This document shows, piece after piece, positions 1-5,678 of a DNA stretch of 10,070 bases. The DNA lies in the NCBI GenBank assembly GCA_031265345.1, contig JAISCU010000291.1, positions 1 to 10,070 on the forward strand, in the 5' to 3' direction. Source of the DNA: Bifidobacteriaceae bacterium (GTDB lineage: Bacteria > Actinomycetota > Actinomycetes > Actinomycetales > WQXJ01). How positions within the stretch are numbered: the stretch's first letter is position 1; every line of letters starts with the position of its first letter. The position numbers and the translations under genes were made by a program. A model generated the notes under the pieces. The model was given only the letters and a program-made list of their open reading frames with translations, made no database searches and was not told the origin of the DNA.

Positions 1-13
1 TTATTCCAAGCAT
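1..13 (-). CDS. possible start of a divergent gene leaving the left edge (partial)
   Basis: On the minus strand an ATG (complement of 11-13) is preceded by AGGAGG (complement of 18-23) with a 4-base spacer, which is a good although close Shine-Dalgarno sequence. Only four codons (M-L-G-I) lie inside the window, so no product can be suggested. A divergently transcribed gene would explain the roughly 400 bases before the toxin-antitoxin operon. Those few codons (CTT, GGA, ATA) are unusual for a GC-rich genome, which lowers confidence. Confidence 0.22.
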
Positions 14-74
14 GCCGCCTCCTGGCCGGTCCAATGGACATGACAACCACGAACCTACCGGGCGGGCGGCATGC
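10..74. repeat. 10-bp inverted repeat with a 45-bp spacer
   Basis: GCATGCCGCC at 10-19 is the exact reverse complement of GGCGGCATGC at 65-74. Each arm contains the palindrome GCATGC. The left arm overlaps the possible minus-strand start codon at 13, so the pair could be an operator or a leader hairpin of that gene. A 10-base match this close is notable but possible by chance in GC-rich sequence. Confidence 0.4.
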
Positions 75-349
75 CCACCCCGCGACACCCCCGGAAACAG
101 CCCCCAAGAGCACCCACGATCAGGGGAGGAGATCCCGCAATGGGGACGGACCCCTTATCCACAGGGCCTGACCTGCGGGTTCGCCGGTGGAAAACCCTGG
201 TTTGGGCATGGAAAGGTACCGTCCCCGGAGGCTGGATTTCCGATGCCGTGGGTCAGGGCGGCCGCACCGTGCCGGGTCGCGCTTGAGCGGCGGCGGCGCT
301 CGTGGCGATGTGTCCTGGGCGACGGTGCCGGGAGGTGACGAAAGGGTCG

Positions 350-380
350 TTGGCTGTAACCGGATCTGTTGGGATACGAT
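350..380 (+). promoter_or_regulatory. candidate promoter of the HTH/nucleotidyltransferase operon
   Basis: A -10-like TACGAT at 375-380 lies 19 bases after a -35-like TTGGCT at 350-355. Transcription starting near 387 would give a short leader containing the ribosome binding site at 397-406. The spacer is longer than the optimal 17 bases and the -35 match is partial, so the call rests mostly on the -10 and its position. It overlaps the inverted repeats at 374-394, as expected for an autorepressed operon. Confidence 0.35.
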
Positions 381-394
381 TGCGTATGCGCAAT
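374..394. promoter_or_regulatory. nested inverted repeats, probable operator
   Basis: Two perfect inverted repeats overlap. ATACG-ATTG-CGTAT occupies 374-387 and ATTGCG-TATG-CGCAAT occupies 379-394, both with 4-base centres. They cover the likely -10 and transcription start and lie just before the gene for a helix-turn-helix protein. Antitoxins of AbiE-like systems are known to repress their own operon by binding inverted repeats in the promoter. That this HTH protein binds here is inference. Confidence 0.5.
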
Positions 395-396
395 TC

Positions 397-406
397 GAGG
401 GAGAGG
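397..406 (+). promoter_or_regulatory. ribosome binding site that sets the GTG start at 412
   Basis: GAGGGAGAGG ends 5 bases before the GTG at 412 and is the only good purine-rich site near the start of the conserved HTH sequence. It favours GTG 412 over ATG 424 (17 bases away) and over the far-upstream ATG at 187. Confidence 0.6.
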
Positions 407-411
407 CAGTC

Positions 412-1221
412 GTGGACGCGGCGATGATCGTGCGGCGGGTCCGCGCGCTGAGCGGGATCACGCGAAAGGAACTCGCCGGATTGGCCGGGCTCGCTCCGTC
501 CACGGTCGGTCGGATCGAGCGTGGGATGCTGGACCCGACCTGGGGGACGCTGTCGCGCATCCTCGAGGCGACGGGCTACCGGATCAGCGGCGATTCCATT
601 GTCTCGGCGGGGGACACGGCCGCGATCAGGGCGGCGCGGCCTGTTCTGGAGTCGCGTCTGGGGCGCGCGCCAAAGGTGGGCTCGACGGCGATTCGAGAAG
701 CTGACCGCGACCGACGGAGCCACGCGGAGGAATGGCTGGCGCGCTGGGCGCGGGCCGGATGGTTGTCGGACCAAGCTGACGCCGACGCGGTGGTGGCATT
801 AGCCGTCTCGGCCGGGAATGCGGCCAAGATCACGCGCCGCAACGTCGCTCGCGGGGCGGTGGCCGCTGAGGACGGGTGGCAGGCGCTGGCGCGGCGACTC
901 GGTGAGGCAGGCATCGAGTACGCTGTCTCGGGCCTGGTCGCGGCGCGCGACGATCGGGTGATGGCCGCCGCCGCGAATCCGGTGATCTACGTCGATGATC
1001 CGCGCGGAGTGATGGACCGGCTCGAACTGGACGAGGTAGCCCCCGGAAGCGGCGTGCTGCTGATCGCGCCCGATGATGATGGACCCGCTCAGGGTGACAT
1101 GGAAGGCGGCATCCGTTTCGTCTCGCGCGCGCAGGGCGTTCTGGACGCCTTCGCAGGTCCCGGCCGTGAGCCGGACAAAGCCGAGGAAATGCTGCGTGGC
1201 CTGTTGACGGTCGGCGTGTGA
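412..1221 (+). CDS. XRE-type HTH transcriptional regulator, probable antitoxin of an AbiE-like module
   Basis: This 269-residue soluble protein is probably the DNA-binding antitoxin and autorepressor of the operon. Residues about 6-56 form an XRE/Cro-type helix-turn-helix: the core 'TRKELAGLAGLAPSTVGRIE' (17-36) is followed by 'TLSRILEATGY', the usual last helix. Residues about 60-269 form a larger domain I cannot assign firmly. It contains a helical middle and an alpha/beta end ('NPVIYVDDP', 'GVLLIAP', 'GIRFVS'), the general layout of AbiEi-like antitoxins, which carry a DNA-binding N-terminus and a toxin-linked C-terminus. The start is GTG 412, chosen for the Shine-Dalgarno at 397-406; the open frame extends back to 187, but those 75 codons look non-coding. 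The stop overlaps the GTG of the nucleotidyltransferase by 4 bases (GTGA), so translation is probably coupled. The HTH call is firm, the antitoxin role is inferred from its partner, and a simple regulator of the next gene is the alternative. Confidence 0.85.
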   Translation: MDAAMIVRRVRALSGITRKELAGLAGLAPSTVGRIERGMLDPTWGTLSRILEATGYRISGDSIVSAGDTAAIRAARPVLESRLGRAPKVGSTAIREADRDRRSHAEEWLARWARAGWLSDQADADAVVALAVSAGNAAKITRRNVARGAVAAEDGWQALARRLGEAGIEYAVSGLVAARDDRVMAAAANPVIYVDDPRGVMDRLELDEVAPGSGVLLIAPDDDGPAQGDMEGGIRFVSRAQGVLDAFAGPGREPDKAEEMLRGLLTVGV

Positions 1222-2084
1222 GCGGGCGACCTGACGATCTGGAGATCGAAGTCGTCACATCGCGCCGTGCGCTGATCGATGTCCTCATCGGTCTGGCCGA
1301 ACACCGCGAGGCGCTCACCGTTCTGGGCGGGCATGCCGTTATCGAGGTGACTCAGGGCATCCCGGCGCTGCCTCCCGAGGACACGACGCACGACGGGGAT
1401 CTCGGAGTGACCCCGGAACTGCTCGGCGCCGACCCGAAGCTGGGCGAACGGATGGCTGCTCTGGGCTACGAGACGGTGCGACCCGAACGCCCCGGCGTGT
1501 GGTCGCCGGTCACGCAGCGGGACCGGAGCATCCATTCGCGGGACAGCGTCGACTTGATCGCCCCGATGTCGCTCGCGCGCGACGGCATGACCACCACGCG
1601 CGACATCCGGGCCGCGCGCGTGGGCGCCCATGGGAAACGCGCCGTGTCGGCGACGCGCGGCACCGAGCTCAGCGTGCTCGACAGGCGGCTGCTCGTCCTG
1701 CGGTCGTTCGACGGCGGTCCCACGGTGGACGCGTATGTGGCTGGCCCGTCGGCGCTGCTCTGCGCGAAGGCGTACAAGATCCACGACCGTCTGGACCCGG
1801 CGGAGCTTCGTCGTAACGCGGATCGGCTGCGGCCGAAGGACTTCGCCGACCTGTACCGGCTCCTGCGCGCCGTCGAGCCTGAGGAGGCCGCCCAAGTGTT
1901 CCACCAAGGGATCGCGGACCCACGGATCGGCGAAGCGGTCAAACTCGGCCGCGATTACCTGATGGAGATACTTCGTGATTCTTCGACCGTGGCGGTCATG
2001 GTCGCTGACGCCTGGGGAGCCCCTTCGCGCGAGGGCGAGTTTCGCGCCCAGGTCGACCATTGGCGGCGCCGGTTCGACACCTAA
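1218..2084 (+). CDS. AbiEii/AbiGii-type nucleotidyltransferase, probable type IV toxin
   Basis: This 288-residue cytoplasmic protein resembles the AbiEii/AbiGii (DUF1814) branch of the nucleotidyltransferase superfamily. The family includes abortive-infection toxins and mycobacterial MenT enzymes, some of which add nucleotides to tRNA. The N-terminal fold shows 'LTVLGGHAV' (33-41), giving the GG of the nucleotide-binding loop, and the metal-binding pair D59-x-D61 in 'TTHDGDLGV'. A later 'AKAYKIHDR' (K184, K187) and 'KDFADLYRL' (K207, D208, D211) match the lysine and K-D-x-x-D-L motifs typical of AbiEii. The active-site set looks intact, so the enzyme should be active. The start is GTG at 1218, inside the last codons of the HTH gene, with no separate promoter. 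Substrate and target cannot be read from sequence. It could also be a non-toxic nucleotidyltransferase, but the HTH-plus-enzyme pairing with a 4-base overlap favours toxin-antitoxin or phage defence. Confidence 0.85.
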   Translation: MSGRPDDLEIEVVTSRRALIDVLIGLAEHREALTVLGGHAVIEVTQGIPALPPEDTTHDGDLGVTPELLGADPKLGERMAALGYETVRPERPGVWSPVTQRDRSIHSRDSVDLIAPMSLARDGMTTTRDIRAARVGAHGKRAVSATRGTELSVLDRRLLVLRSFDGGPTVDAYVAGPSALLCAKAYKIHDRLDPAELRRNADRLRPKDFADLYRLLRAVEPEEAAQVFHQGIADPRIGEAVKLGRDYLMEILRDSSTVAVMVADAWGAPSREGEFRAQVDHWRRRFDT

Positions 2085-2151
2085 TGGGTGGTGTGGCCAA
2101 CGGCGGGCGAGGCACCAGCCCCGACACCAGTGGACTGGCCGGAGGACGGTG

Positions 2152-2167
2152 GTAACGGATTCGTTAC
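2152..2167. promoter_or_regulatory. perfect inverted repeat GTAACG-GATT-CGTTAC
   Basis: The arms GTAACG (2152-2157) and CGTTAC (2162-2167) are exact complements around a 4-base centre. This is an operator-sized dyad in the 159-base gap between the nucleotidyltransferase gene and the surface-protein gene. It is too short and lacks a T tract, so a terminator is unlikely. Its left half resembles GTAACCGGATCTGTT at 356-370, before the toxin-antitoxin operon, hinting that one regulator might read both. Confidence 0.4.
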
Positions 2168-2190
2168 TGGCCGCGATCAGGTGCGTTAGC

Positions 2191-2221
2191 TGGCTTAAGG
2201 TGCTGGGCGTCTATCTATATC
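2191..2221 (+). promoter_or_regulatory. weak promoter candidate for the surface-protein gene
   Basis: This is the only A/T-rich stretch in the gap: TATCTA at 2212-2217, overlapping TATATC at 2216-2221, either of which could be a -10. The upstream TGGCTT (2191-2196) is a poor -35 and sits 15 or 19 bases away. Transcription would start about 20 bases before the ATG at 2244. AAAGG at 2230-2234, nine bases before the ATG, is a weak ribosome binding site. Confidence 0.3.
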
Positions 2222-2243
2222 CCCAAGTCAAAGGCCACATTCG

Positions 2244-5200
2244 ATGACGAACACGAATCAGCGCACCCGCCGGGCTTCCAGGCTGGCAACACCCCGCATC
2301 TGGACGCTCGCGATGGCCCTGGCCCTTCTGGCCGCGTCGGCCGGCGGCGCGCACGTCGCCGCCAGCGAGCCGGGACCGCCCGTCCTGCCGGGGTCCGAGC
2401 ACGGTCTGCTGTTCGATGCCGCTTCCGGCCAGTTCTACCTCGACCTGAACGGCAACGCGAGCCTCGACTACCCCGGCACGGACCTGCTCTACGCCGACCA
2501 GTCCGCCAACTGGTCCTGGGACGCGGGAGCCAAAGCGTTAAGCCTGGACGCCATGGCCTGGGAGACGCCCGCGGCCCTGGCATTGACCCTGCTCGGCGAC
2601 ATGACCGTCGTGGCAGATGGCGTCAACACGTTCCGTTCCACCGCCGCCGCGGCCACCAGCAGCGTCGGCATCCTCTGGCGAGGGTCCGGAGCCATCACCG
2701 GGAGCGGAGAATTGAACGCCCAATCGGGCGACGCGGTCGCCTACAGCACCGGGATCGACGCCTACCGCCTGACGATCGCGGCAGGCACGGTCAACGCCAC
2801 GGCGGGTCGTGGCTCATCCAGCCAAGGGGTGTTGACCAGCGCGGCGGGCGGTCTCACCGTCAACGGCGGCACCCTGAACGCCACCGGCGGCACGGGCGCC
2901 AGCCAGTCGAACCACGCCTACGGCATCTTCGGCGGCCCCGTGACAGTGGCAGGCGGGCGGGTCGACGCCGCAGGCCTGGCGGGAGTCTTGACAGGGATGG
3001 GTGTCTACTCGTACTACGGCGTGACCATCGCAGCGGGTTCGTTGACCGCCTCCGGCCCGACCGGGGCCGTCGGCGTCAACCCGAGCCTCGCCCCCACGCC
3101 AGTGTCGGTGACCGCGCCCGCCTACAACCACCGGGCAAGCGGGGCCGCGGCGGACCCTGGGGGAGCCGGGAACCTGTTCTACGGCATCGGCGGCGTTCCA
3201 GCGGTGGGAAGCGACCCGGCCTACGTCTACGACCAGGCCCTGGGGTTCGTCATGATCGAATCGACGCGGGTCGCGGCGCTCGACGACTTGACTGTGACCG
3301 GCGCGGGAGTCGCCCCGCTGCCGAACGGTCAGACGGCCACGGTCACGCTCTACGGCGACACCGCCCAGGACGTGGACCCGGACGACTACCTGTGGGTCGC
3401 CGAGGCCTCGGACTGGTTCGCGGTGCTACCGCCTGGCGTCCACGTGGACGGCGAGAGCGAAGACGGCGGGTCCCAAGTCTGGTTGGCGTTCACGGGCACG
3501 CCGACTGCGGGCAGCACGGCGCCTTTCGAATTGACTATTCCGGGCATGTTCCTGGTCAGCGGCATGGACCTGGCGGTCCAGGTCAACCCGGCTGCCAGGT
3601 TCGACATCACCCCGCCACCCGTCTGGGCCGTCGCCCTGGCGGACGGCGGCTCTGGCGACTCGCTGAGTAGCGTCTACGCCTTCCTGACCGCCGTCCACGG
3701 CGACGGTTCGGCGCCGCGGCTCGAAGTGGTCGTGACCAACACCGGTAACCAACCGGCCGGCCCCATCACTGCCGCGATCACGCCGCCCGGCCTGTTCACC
3801 GTGAACGGGCACACGTCCCCGGCGACCCACGGTCCCATGGCGGTCGGCGCCGAATGGCGGTTCTCGGTCGAACCGGCGGTCGGGTTGGCTACGGGCGCGC
3901 ACGCCGCCACCTTGACCCTGGACGGGCCGAACGGGATCGCCGAGTCGATCAACTTGACGTTCACCGTGGCCAAGGCACCTGGGGCGGCGGTGGCAGCGCC
4001 GGTCGTCGCGGCCCTGGCCACCGATTCGGTGACCGTCGATCCAGTGGCGCCCCCGGCCAACGGGCAGGCCGTCGAATACGCCATCAGCACCACCGGAACC
4101 GCGCCCGCGTCCGGTTGGCAGGCCGACGCGACGTTCGGCGGCCTTGCCTCGAACACGGTCCACCACGTCTTCGCCCGCGCCCAGGAGGACGCCAACCATA
4201 CGGCTGGCGTGGCTGCGAGCGTCCAGGCCCGCACCTATTCGGCGGTGGACCCGTCCGCATTGGCGGCCCTGATCGTGGCCGCCCAGGACAGGCTCGACTC
4301 CGCCACCTATGGGGACCGGAACGGCGACCACGACCCGGACCAGGAAGCACACCTCCAGGCCGCAGTCGATTCGGCCTGCCAGGTTGTGGCCGACCCGTAC
4401 CGTGACGCCGGGGCCGTGGACGATGCCGTTCGCGAGCTTTCGCTTGCCATCGCAGGGTTCGACGCGGCCCGGGTGGCAGTCGATTTCACGGCCCTCGATT
4501 CGGCTTTGGCCGGGGCCGAGGCGCTGGTCAAAGGCGACCACACGGACGATTCGTGGGAGGCCTTGCAGATCGCGCTGCAAGAGGCGCGTGAGGTGAGGAC
4601 AACCGGACATGTGACGCAGGCGGAAGCCGACCAAGCGGCATCGTGCGTCAATTCCGCCGTGGCTGCGCTGCGGTCGACGTACCGGGTGATGGAGCACTTC
4701 GGCGACTTCACGGGCGCGGGGACCTCCAGCGCGAAGGTCGACGCGGACTCGGACAAGTTCGTGCGACTGGTCCGGGACGGCGCGTCGGTGGACGCGGCCG
4801 ACTACGCCGTGCGGTCCGGATCGACCATCGTCACCTTGTCGGAAGCCTATCTGAAGACGCTGGTGAACGGGACGCACTGGTACACAGCCGAGTACTCGGA
4901 CGGGACTTCCGAACCGATCCGGCTGGTGGATGTGGCTCCGCCCGGCGAAGAGCCAGCGCCGCCGGGCGACGACGGCGAGCCGGTGCCGTCGGATGACGAC
5001 GAGGAGCCCGCGCTTCCCGGAGACGAGGAGCCGGTGCCGCCCGATGGGGAGGAGCCAGGGGTGCCGGATGACGAGGAGCCCGGGGTACCGGATGACGGCG
5101 GAACGGTCCCGCCAGGTGACGAGGGGCCGGTGCCGCCGGATGGCGAGGAGCCCGAGGGGCCGGGTGAAGGCGAGCCGGTCCTGCCCGGAGGCGAGGAGCC

Positions 5201-5438
5201 GGAGCCGCCCGACGACGGCCAGCCCGCGCTTCCCGGAGGCGACGCCTCTGCCCCGTCCGCCCCCGCGCATGCGACCCCGTCGCCCGGACGCGCCGCCGCG
5301 GGCCAACTCCCGCTGACGGGAGCGGACCACCGCGCCGCCGGACTCGCCGCAGCGGCGCTGGTCCTGGTTGGCTGCGGGTTCGCGCTGAAGATGGCGGGGG
5401 CGCGGCGCCGGGCGATCCTCCAGCGCGGACCGAATTGA
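2244..5438 (+). CDS. LPxTG-anchored multidomain surface protein, probable adhesin or glycan binder
   Basis: This 1064-residue protein is secreted and attached to peptidoglycan by a sortase. Residues 1-40 are a signal peptide: a basic N-region, a hydrophobic core at about 19-34, and likely cleavage after one of the alanines at 39-40. About 110-290 is Gly/Thr/Ala-rich with a turn repeat every 27-29 residues, like beta-helical carbohydrate-binding surface domains. About 340-455 and 460-575 look Ig-like ('VVVTNTGNQPAGPITA' at 495-510). About 580-668 is Fn3-like ('GQAVEYAISTTG', 'GWQADATFGGL'). About 669-740 and 744-812 are FIVAR-like helical domains. About 815-897 is an Ig/X2-like module ('RSGSTIVTLSEAYLKTL'). 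Residues 898-1000 are a Pro/Glu/Asp/Gly stalk. LPLTG sits at 1022-1026, followed by a membrane helix (1031-1049) and the basic tail ARRR. No catalytic domain is recognisable. The ligand is unknown, and binding of host or plant glycans is inference. Confidence 0.9.
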   Translation: MTNTNQRTRRASRLATPRIWTLAMALALLAASAGGAHVAASEPGPPVLPGSEHGLLFDAASGQFYLDLNGNASLDYPGTDLLYADQSANWSWDAGAKALSLDAMAWETPAALALTLLGDMTVVADGVNTFRSTAAAATSSVGILWRGSGAITGSGELNAQSGDAVAYSTGIDAYRLTIAAGTVNATAGRGSSSQGVLTSAAGGLTVNGGTLNATGGTGASQSNHAYGIFGGPVTVAGGRVDAAGLAGVLTGMGVYSYYGVTIAAGSLTASGPTGAVGVNPSLAPTPVSVTAPAYNHRASGAAADPGGAGNLFYGIGGVPAVGSDPAYVYDQALGFVMIESTRVAALDDLTVTGAGVAPLPNGQTATVTLYGDTAQDVDPDDYLWVAEASDWFAVLPPGVHVDGESEDGGSQVWLAFTGTPTAGSTAPFELTIPGMFLVSGMDLAVQVNPAARFDITPPPVWAVALADGGSGDSLSSVYAFLTAVHGDGSAPRLEVVVTNTGNQPAGPITAAITPPGLFTVNGHTSPATHGPMAVGAEWRFSVEPAVGLATGAHAATLTLDGPNGIAESINLTFTVAKAPGAAVAAPVVAALATDSVTVDPVAPPANGQAVEYAISTTGTAPASGWQADATFGGLASNTVHHVFARAQEDANHTAGVAASVQARTYSAVDPSALAALIVAAQDRLDSATYGDRNGDHDPDQEAHLQAAVDSACQVVADPYRDAGAVDDAVRELSLAIAGFDAARVAVDFTALDSALAGAEALVKGDHTDDSWEALQIALQEAREVRTTGHVTQAEADQAASCVNSAVAALRSTYRVMEHFGDFTGAGTSSAKVDADSDKFVRLVRDGASVDAADYAVRSGSTIVTLSEAYLKTLVNGTHWYTAEYSDGTSEPIRLVDVAPPGEEPAPPGDDGEPVPSDDDEEPALPGDEEPVPPDGEEPGVPDDEEPGVPDDGGTVPPGDEGPVPPDGEEPEGPGEGEPVLPGGEEPEPPDDGQPALPGGDASAPSAPAHATPSPGRAAAGQLPLTGADHRAAGLAAAALVLVGCGFALKMAGARRRAILQRGPN
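2769..3056 (+). repeat. four beta-helix-like repeats of about 28 residues in the surface protein
   Basis: A motif of the form [LV]-T-[IV]-x-x-G-x-[LV]-x-A-x-G recurs at residues 176 (LTIAAGTVNATA), 204 (LTVNGGTLNATG), 233 (VTVAGGRVDAAG) and 260 (VTIAAGSLTASG), with spacings of 28, 29 and 27 residues. A degenerate copy (ITGSGELNAQSG) begins at 151. Regular rungs of this length and composition suggest a right-handed parallel beta-helix. The repeats are conserved in protein more than in DNA, so this is an old structural repeat rather than a recent duplication. Confidence 0.7.
4935..5243 (+). repeat. Pro/Glu/Asp/Gly-rich degenerate repeat, wall-spanning stalk
   Basis: Residues 898-1000 are built from imperfect 7-10-residue units such as EEPVPPDG, EEPGVPDD and EEPALPGD, strongly acidic and proline-rich. 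At DNA level the unit is close to GAGGAGCC-GG-GTGCCG-GAT/GGC-GAC. Such segments in wall-anchored proteins are extended spacers that carry the binding domains through the peptidoglycan. The near-identical neighbours (EEPGVPDDEEPGVPDD at 937-952) suggest recent expansion by slippage, so copy number may vary between strains. Confidence 0.8.
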
Positions 5439-5449
5439 CGAGCCTCGGG

Positions 5450-5471
5450 CGCCGATGACCCGCCGATGACC
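5450..5471. repeat. perfect tandem duplication of an 11-bp unit
   Basis: CGCCGATGACC occurs twice in direct succession, at 5450-5460 and 5461-5471, starting 12 bases after the stop codon of the surface-protein gene and directly abutting the hairpin at 5472-5494. It most likely arose by replication slippage. No function is evident. Confidence 0.85.
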
Positions 5472-5494
5472 CGGGATCGGCCAATCCGATCCCG
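5472..5494 (+). terminator. probable transcription terminator after the surface-protein gene
   Basis: A 9-bp perfect stem, CGGGATCGG (5472-5480) with CCGATCCCG (5486-5494), closes a 5-base CCAAT loop 34 bases after the stop codon. No T-rich tract follows (the next bases are ACGCCCC), which is common for terminators in high-GC actinobacteria but lowers certainty. The position between the surface gene and a separate promoter supports a terminator. Confidence 0.6.
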
Positions 5495-5606
5495 ACGCCC
5501 CGGCCGGGCCGGCACGAACGTGTGTGCGACGAGTACCTGATCCACGGCATCGTGCATAGGTTGAAGCCCAGGGCGAACGGGGGTGCGCGGGCGCGGCGAG
5601 GCCGGG

Positions 5607-5635
5607 TTGCATGGTGAGGTGACGCCCAATACCAT
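5607..5635 (+). promoter_or_regulatory. promoter candidate of the four-gene regulatory operon
   Basis: TTGCAT at 5607-5612 and TACCAT at 5630-5635 are separated by exactly 17 bases and resemble -35 and -10 boxes of a housekeeping sigma factor. Transcription starting near 5642 would give a leader of about 37 bases with a strong ribosome binding site. CATGGT (5610-5615) and ACCATG (5631-5636) form inverted arms across the promoter, which could be a regulator site. An alternative -10, TAGGTT at 5557-5562, has no matching -35. Confidence 0.45.
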
Positions 5636-5665
5636 GGGTCCGTTTCCCTACAACCCCACCATCCC

Positions 5666-5672
5666 AGGAGGT
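5666..5672 (+). promoter_or_regulatory. strong ribosome binding site that sets the start at 5679
   Basis: AGGAGGT, a near-perfect complement of the 16S rRNA end, lies 6 bases before ATG 5679. The frame remains open upstream to 5583, but this site decides for the downstream ATG. Confidence 0.8.
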
Positions 5673-5678
5673 ATCCCC

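Larger units (their letters stand above)
14..411. other. intergenic region without a convincing complete gene
   Basis: Open frames exist here on both strands but look like chance frames in GC-rich DNA: no recognisable domain, many Pro/Arg/Gly residues and weak third-position GC bias. The best small candidate is a 48-codon frame at 140-286, with GGGGAGGAG at 123-131 eight bases before its ATG. By my hand count about a third of its codons end in A or T, and it uses a TTA leucine codon, unlike the neighbouring genes, so I do not call it. The region also holds a perfect 9-base DnaA-box-like word, TTATCCACA (155-163), and two 10-base inverted arms (10-19 and 65-74). Its right end carries the probable promoter and operator of the next operon. 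Confidence 0.6.

Noticed and set aside
187..411. In-frame N-terminal extension of the HTH protein from ATG 187
   Set aside because: The 75 extra residues are low in structure and rich in Gly/Arg, the stretch contains the probable promoter and operator, and a good ribosome binding site sits right before GTG 412.
2127..2138. Hairpin CCAGT-GG-ACTGG as terminator of the toxin-antitoxin operon
   Set aside because: The 2-base centre cannot form a stable hairpin, and a 4-bp stem with a 4-base loop is too weak. I see no convincing terminator in this gap.
4935..5243. CRISPR array or other non-coding repeat
   Set aside because: The repeat is in frame, imperfect and encodes an acidic Pro-rich stalk between folded domains and the LPLTG motif; there are no constant repeats with unique spacers.
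5583..5678. Upstream in-frame start of the 171-residue protein at 5583
   Set aside because: The region contains the promoter-like boxes, and AGGAGGT at 5666-5672 clearly selects ATG 5679.
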